Shown here one piece after another: positions 5,694 to 9,862 of a stretch of DNA of 9,862 bases. Position 1 is the stretch's first letter. Each line of letters begins with the position of its first letter. The notes under the pieces are model-generated. The model saw nothing but the letters and a program-made list of their open reading frames with translations. It was not told the DNA's origin and made no database searches. Origin of the DNA: an uncultured Clostridia bacterium (lineage in GTDB: Bacteria; Bacillota; Clostridia; Christensenellales; UBA1242); contig CAKVHZ010000028.1 in the NCBI GenBank assembly GCA_934754445.1, positions 1 through 9,862 on the forward strand, given 5' to 3'. Both the position numbers and the translations under genes were made by a program.

Positions 5694-7778
5694 TTGTTAA
5701 AAAATTTAATTGAAAGTAATAAATTTTTATCTAGTGAAGAAAAAGATAAATTAATTAATTTTATAAATATAAAACCTATTTCATCAAAAAGTTATGAAAT
5801 AGCCAGTATATTACTTAATAATAACTCCGATTATTATTCTATTTTAAGCGGTTTGTTTTTAACCGACTTTAGAGAAAATGAAAATTTTATTGATGAATTA
5901 AATTTACCTGACACTTCGATTAATATTTTAAAATCAGTTATTAAAATAGAAAAAATTAACCTAGTTAATGAAGAAATTAGCACCGAAAACATAAAAAATT
6001 TATTAATAAGTATTGCAAATGATATTCGTGTAATTATTGTTAAACTTGCCGATGTTTTAGTTAAAGCGAAACATGTTGATGAACTAGATAAAAAAGAAGC
6101 CGACTATTTACACTTACTCATTAAAGAATTATATGCTCCAATATCAGCAAGACTTGGTTTAAGTTCAATTAAAAGCGAGTTACAAGACTTAAATGTTAAA
6201 TATTATTATCCTAAAGAATATGAAAAAATTGAAAATGACCTTGAAAAATTATTAAAGAATCGAGATATTGAAGTAGAAAAAAACATTAAAAAACTACAAG
6301 AACTTTTAGTTAAATTAAATATTGATGGAAAAGTTTATGGTAGAGTAAAACATATAAGTAGTATTTTTAAGAAATTAAAAGATAAAAATTATAATATTAC
6401 TCAGTTATACGATTTACTTGCTGTTAGGGTTATTGTTAACACCGAAAGCGAGTGTTATGAAGTATTATCGTATATTAATTCTATGTTTGAGCCAATAGAT
6501 GGTAGGTTTAAAGATTATATTGCTCGACCTAAACCAAATGGATATAGAAGTATTCATACTACAGTGATTACAGATAATAGCGACCCGTTAGAAATTCAAA
6601 TAAGAACAAAAGAAATGCACGAGTTTAATGAATATGGTGTTGCTGCACACTTTTTGTATAAAGAAAAAAAGAGCAAAACTTCTAGTTTAGATGAAAAACT
6701 AACATGGGTTAGAAAAATGCTTGAAAATAGCAACTTAACATCTTCTACCGATTATCTAGACGAATTAAAAACTGATTTATATGCTAATGAAATTTTTGTT
6801 CAAACTCCACTTGGAAAGGTTATTAGTTTAAAAGAAAACTCGTCGCCTATAGATTTTGCTTATGCTATCCATAGCGATATTGGAGATAAATGCGTAGGTA
6901 GTAAAGTAAATGGGAAATTAGTCCCTTTAAGCACAAGTTTAAAGAATGGTGATGTTGTAGAAATAATTACAAATCCTAATGCACATCCTAGTAGAGACTG
7001 GCTAAAAATAGTAAATACTAGTCTAGCAAAACATAGACTAAAATCTTATTTTAAAAAACAAAATAAAGAAGAAAACATAAAGCGTGGCAAAGATATTTTA
7101 GAAGAAATATGTAAGGCTAAAAGAGTAGAATTAAAAGATTTATTAATAGAAGATTGGTTAAATGAATTATATGTTAAATGGAGTTTAAAAGGTTTAGATG
7201 ATTTGTATGCTTCAGTTGGATTTGGTAGTTTAACAGGAACTCAAGTTATAAACAAATTATTTAATAAATATAAACAGCAACAAAAATTCGAAGAAGTGTT
7301 TACTAAAAAGACTAATAATAAAATTAGTTCAAATAAAGATGTTACTTTTGATAATAATTTAGATAATTTGCTTGTTAGATATGCTAAATGTTGTTCACCC
7401 GTTCCGGGAGATGAAATTATAGGTTTTGTTTCGCAAGGTAGGGGAATTACTATTCATGCTAAAGATTGCGGAAATGTGAAAAATTTTGATAAAAACCGAA
7501 TAATCAATGCTTATTTTAACGACCAAATTAATAAAAAATTTGAAGCACATATTAAAATACTTTCAAATAAAACTTCAAATATCATATTAAATATAACAAA
7601 ATTATTAAGTGATGAAAAAATTGAACTTTCAGGCGTTAATGTGTTTAATATAGAAAAAAATCAACAATTACTTTCAATTTTTGTTAATGTTAAAGATGTT
7701 AATGAATTAAATTCTATTATAAATAAACTTTCAAGTTTAAAAGATGTTATTGAAGTTACAAGAGCAAAAGGAGAATAA
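5694..7778 (+). CDS. relA: RelA/SpoT-family (p)ppGpp synthetase with degenerate hydrolase domain
   Basis: This is the stringent-response enzyme that makes (p)ppGpp from ATP and GDP/GTP on starved ribosomes. The 694 residues show, in order, an HD-like region (about 30-130), the synthetase domain (about 215-325), TGS (about 366-427), a helical region, a zinc-finger segment with Cys566, Cys567, His588 and Cys592, and a C-terminal ACT domain (about 617-692). The synthetase looks active: GRVKHISSI (216-224), YDLLAVRV with Asp240, GRFKDYIARPKPNGY (270-284) and LEIQIRT with Glu300. In the HD region the usual HDxxED is GLFLTDFREN (53-62), the earlier HP is lost, and LADRLHN is LADVLVK. Hydrolase activity is therefore unlikely. 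Start is TTG at 5694 with AGGAG (5682-5686) 7 nt upstream. hemZ follows directly. Confidence 0.94.
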   Translation: MLKNLIESNKFLSSEEKDKLINFINIKPISSKSYEIASILLNNNSDYYSILSGLFLTDFRENENFIDELNLPDTSINILKSVIKIEKINLVNEEISTENIKNLLISIANDIRVIIVKLADVLVKAKHVDELDKKEADYLHLLIKELYAPISARLGLSSIKSELQDLNVKYYYPKEYEKIENDLEKLLKNRDIEVEKNIKKLQELLVKLNIDGKVYGRVKHISSIFKKLKDKNYNITQLYDLLAVRVIVNTESECYEVLSYINSMFEPIDGRFKDYIARPKPNGYRSIHTTVITDNSDPLEIQIRTKEMHEFNEYGVAAHFLYKEKKSKTSSLDEKLTWVRKMLENSNLTSSTDYLDELKTDLYANEIFVQTPLGKVISLKENSSPIDFAYAIHSDIGDKCVGSKVNGKLVPLSTSLKNGDVVEIITNPNAHPSRDWLKIVNTSLAKHRLKSYFKKQNKEENIKRGKDILEEICKAKRVELKDLLIEDWLNELYVKWSLKGLDDLYASVGFGSLTGTQVINKLFNKYKQQQKFEEVFTKKTNNKISSNKDVTFDNNLDNLLVRYAKCCSPVPGDEIIGFVSQGRGITIHAKDCGNVKNFDKNRIINAYFNDQINKKFEAHIKILSNKTSNIILNITKLLSDEKIELSGVNVFNIEKNQQLLSIFVNVKDVNELNSIINKLSSLKDVIEVTRAKGE

Positions 7779-9194
7779 ATGGAAATAAATACAAATATAG
7801 AAAACAACTATGATTTTCAAGATATTTTAAAATTATTTGTTCCAGTAAATTTTGAAAATTACGATATTATTATAAACCATGTTTTAGAAGAAAGTGGAGA
7901 TAAAATAGTAAACAACTATAAAATCTTTAAAGAAAAACAAGAATTTACATATGAAAAAGTGAGCGAAAAAAGTGAATTTATTACTCCTAAAGCCTTTGCT
8001 AAAATAGGCTTATATGAAATTTTGTCTAAGATATTTAACAAAACAATGCCTTATGGTGCATTAACAGGAATTAGGCCTGTTAAGTTTTGTTACGATTTAT
8101 TCAAAAAAGGTCTTCCTAAAACTTCTATACAAAATTTTTTAATAAATAATTATCATGTTTCGAAAGAAAAAACTGACCTTATTATTGATATTATTATTAA
8201 TCAAAAAAACTTAGATTTAAACGATAAATTAGTTGATTTTTATATTAATATTCCTTTTTGCACAAGTAGATGTAATTATTGTAGTTTTATTTCTATGGAA
8301 GTATCAAAAGCGGGTAAATTAATAGATGAATATGTAGATAAATTGATTTACGAAATAGAAAAAACGAAGCAATTTTTAATGGAAAATTATTTTATAGTAA
8401 AAAGTGTTTATATTGGTGGGGGAACTCCAACTTCGCTTTCAGCTGAGCAATTAGAAAGAATATTACAAAGTGTTAGTTTTAAGGTTAAAGAATTTACGGT
8501 TGAGGCGGGTAGACCAGATACAATAACTAAAGAAAAACTTGATGTTTTTGAAAAATATGGAGTTACAAGAATTAGTATCAATCCACAAACTTTTAATGAC
8601 AATGTTTTAAAAGCAATAGGTAGAAAACATACAGCAATGGACGCACTAAACGTATATAAACTTGCCAGAAACTATAATTTTGATATTAATATGGACTTAA
8701 TTATGGGTTTAACTAAAGACACCATTAAAAGTTTTAATGAAACGATAGATATTGCAACATATTTAAAACCAGATAATATTACAATTCACACCTTAGCATT
8801 AAAAAGAGCATCAAATTTAAAAGAAAATAATGAAAATATTTTTAAAAATGAGAGTCGTGTTTTAAAAATGAGTAATATTGCAAAAGTTGCTTTAAAAAAT
8901 GCAGGCTATAAACCTTATTATTTATATAGACAAAAAAATATGGTTAGCGGACTAGAAAATGTAGGATATTATATAAATGATAAAATATGCTATTTTAATA
9001 TTGATAGCATGGACGAATTATCTAGTATTGTCGCTTGTGGAGCGAACGGAATTAGTAAAAGAGTTTTTTCTATAACAAATAGAATAGAAAGATGTGCTAA
9101 TGTAAAAGATATAAAAGAATATATTTGTAGAGTTGATGAAATGATAGATAGGAAAAAAGAACTTTTTTCTATGAGTGAATTTAATATAAAATAA
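7779..9194 (+). CDS. hemZ: Radical-SAM protein HemZ (coproporphyrinogen dehydrogenase family)
   Basis: The family is named for oxygen-independent oxidation of coproporphyrinogen III in heme synthesis, using S-adenosylmethionine and a 4Fe-4S cluster. The 471 residues have an N-terminal part with YGALTGIRPVK (92-102), typical of HemZ. The radical-SAM core carries the cluster motif CTSRCNYC (Cys161, Cys165, Cys168), YIGGGTPTSL (211-220), FTVEAGRPDTI (239-249), RISINPQT (264-271) and IGRKHT (280-285). HemZ-type C-terminal motifs are TIHTLALKRAS (335-345), YYLYRQKN (380-387) and GLENVGYY (391-398). The frame starts on the base after the relA stop, with AAGGAG (7768-7773) inside relA, so expression is coupled. 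No other heme genes are visible here, so the substrate in this organism is inferred from the family only. Confidence 0.92.
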   Translation: MEINTNIENNYDFQDILKLFVPVNFENYDIIINHVLEESGDKIVNNYKIFKEKQEFTYEKVSEKSEFITPKAFAKIGLYEILSKIFNKTMPYGALTGIRPVKFCYDLFKKGLPKTSIQNFLINNYHVSKEKTDLIIDIIINQKNLDLNDKLVDFYINIPFCTSRCNYCSFISMEVSKAGKLIDEYVDKLIYEIEKTKQFLMENYFIVKSVYIGGGTPTSLSAEQLERILQSVSFKVKEFTVEAGRPDTITKEKLDVFEKYGVTRISINPQTFNDNVLKAIGRKHTAMDALNVYKLARNYNFDINMDLIMGLTKDTIKSFNETIDIATYLKPDNITIHTLALKRASNLKENNENIFKNESRVLKMSNIAKVALKNAGYKPYYLYRQKNMVSGLENVGYYINDKICYFNIDSMDELSSIVACGANGISKRVFSITNRIERCANVKDIKEYICRVDEMIDRKKELFSMSEFNIK

Positions 9195-9218
9195 AAAATC
9201 ATTCTTTAATAAAAAGAT

Positions 9219-9246
9219 TTGAAATAAAAAACAATATATTTATGAT
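9219..9246 (+). promoter_or_regulatory. Possible promoter for the secreted protease gene
   Basis: TTGAAA (9219-9224) and TATGAT (9241-9246) are separated by 16 nt and each differ from the sigma-A consensus by one base. The -10 box would overlap the two upstream in-frame ATGs at 9242 and 9245. If the promoter is real, the protein must start later, at ATG 9263. AT-rich DNA yields such matches by chance, so this is moderate evidence. Confidence 0.45.
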
Positions 9247-9262
9247 GGAAATTTTATGTAAA

Positions 9263-9862
9263 ATGAAAGATAAAAAGTATAAAAGAAAAACAAACCTACT
9301 TGTTTTTATATATTTGATTATTCTGTTTTTGACGTGTTTAGTAAATATCCAGATTAAGGATATTGTTTTTGCTGACAATATTTTAAGTGCGACAATATTG
9401 AATTCTATGACCCTTGATGAAATAGTTGAAAAAGAAAGGTATAATAGTTGTGAATATAATATTGTAACACCAACTCTTGACCAAGGAAGCACAAATATTT
9501 GTTGGGCTTATGCAACCGCTAGTGCATCGGAGACTTCAATATTAAAAGACCAAATAGATAATAGCACTAAAGATACATTACGTTTTTCGCCTACGCAAAT
9601 TGCTTATCGAACTTATAATAGAGACGGCGACCCCCTTAATAATACCTCGGGAGTTTATGCTAACGATAAATGGAATGTAACAGGAAGTCCTTACAATACA
9701 TTTTTAATGCTGTCACAGTGGTGTGCCCCAGTTGCTGGTGATGTGCCAGCCAAGGCAGATGCTTATGAAAACAACCTATACAGGTTATTAGATGCCGAAA
9801 AGATGGATTCAAACTATACGGGTTTATATAGAGTAAACGAAATAAAACGCGCGATTGCAAAA
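9263..9862 (+). CDS. Secreted papain-like (C1A) cysteine protease, 5' part only
   Basis: The frame stays open from here to the window end (200 codons). It starts with a signal peptide: a Lys/Arg-rich n-region (residues 2-9), a hydrophobic core (about 12-28) and a likely cut after VFA at 37. TLDQGSTNICWAYATASASE (71-90) matches the papain active-site region: Gln74 forms the oxyanion hole and Cys80 is the nucleophile, six residues apart as in papain. FSPTQIAYRT (108-117) and VNEIKRAIAK (191-200) fit later C1A motifs; the catalytic His and Asn lie beyond the window. The Cys usually just after QGS is Thr, so one classic disulfide is missing. Start is uncertain: ATGs at 9242, 9245 and 9263 are in frame and none has a clear ribosome site. 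The product probably acts outside the cell or on its surface. Confidence 0.8.
   Translation, partial: MKDKKYKRKTNLLVFIYLIILFLTCLVNIQIKDIVFADNILSATILNSMTLDEIVEKERYNSCEYNIVTPTLDQGSTNICWAYATASASETSILKDQIDNSTKDTLRFSPTQIAYRTYNRDGDPLNNTSGVYANDKWNVTGSPYNTFLMLSQWCAPVAGDVPAKADAYENNLYRLLDAEKMDSNYTGLYRVNEIKRAIAK

Noticed and set aside
9196..9220. Possible terminator after hemZ (AAATC/GATTT or TCTTT/AAAGA)
   Set aside because: Stems are only 5 bp, all or nearly all A-T, with no T-run after them. Termination here is not supported.
1..9862. CRISPR array, transposase or altered genetic code
   Set aside because: No regularly spaced repeats and no transposase-like frame were seen; Trp is TGG throughout and the visible stop codons are TAA or TAG.

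Overview
The window is a piece of chromosome from an AT-rich, low-GC Gram-positive type bacterium (Bacillota, most likely a clostridial lineage). The gene order points there: a TIGR04086/YrzE-type membrane protein, then secD, secF, recJ, relA and hemZ, all on the plus strand, is the order known from Bacillus and Clostridia. Separate secD and secF genes, good AGGAG-type ribosome sites and simple hairpin-plus-T-run terminators agree with this. Trp is read as TGG and the visible stops are TAA or TAG, so nothing suggests a changed genetic code. I cannot name the species.

Positions 1-520 hold tRNA-Thr(UGU) and tRNA-Tyr(GUA), both with encoded CCA, followed by an odd stretch. The last 12 nt of tRNA-Tyr, its terminator and the AT-rich tail (200-283) are repeated at 376-458. 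Between the copies lies a segment of about 52% G+C with several hairpins and no convincing gene. It looks like an insertion scar, an attachment-site-like duplication or a small tRNA-linked element, and it is the least explained DNA here.

Positions 520-3350 hold a small four-helix membrane protein with its own terminator, then a near-consensus sigma-A promoter driving secD-secF (14-nt overlap), closed by a perfect 11-bp terminator hairpin. SecD and SecF form the membrane complex that uses the proton gradient to help SecYEG finish protein export.

Positions 3357-9194 hold recJ, relA and hemZ, packed with gaps of 12 and 0 nt and therefore probably one operon. RecJ is a 5'-3' single-strand DNA exonuclease. 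The Rel protein keeps its (p)ppGpp synthetase, TGS, zinc-finger and ACT parts, but the hydrolase HD domain has lost its catalytic signature. HemZ is a radical-SAM protein of the coproporphyrinogen dehydrogenase family. The apt and dtd genes that often sit in this cluster are absent.

Positions 9195-9862 carry a likely new promoter and the 5' part of a secreted papain-like (C1A) cysteine protease that runs off the window end.

I found no CRISPR array, transposase or complete mobile element. The points most worth following are the duplicated tRNA-Tyr tail with its GC-rich insert, the hydrolase-dead Rel, an Asp-to-Asn change in the proton-relay position of SecF, and the terminator that abuts the recJ start codon.
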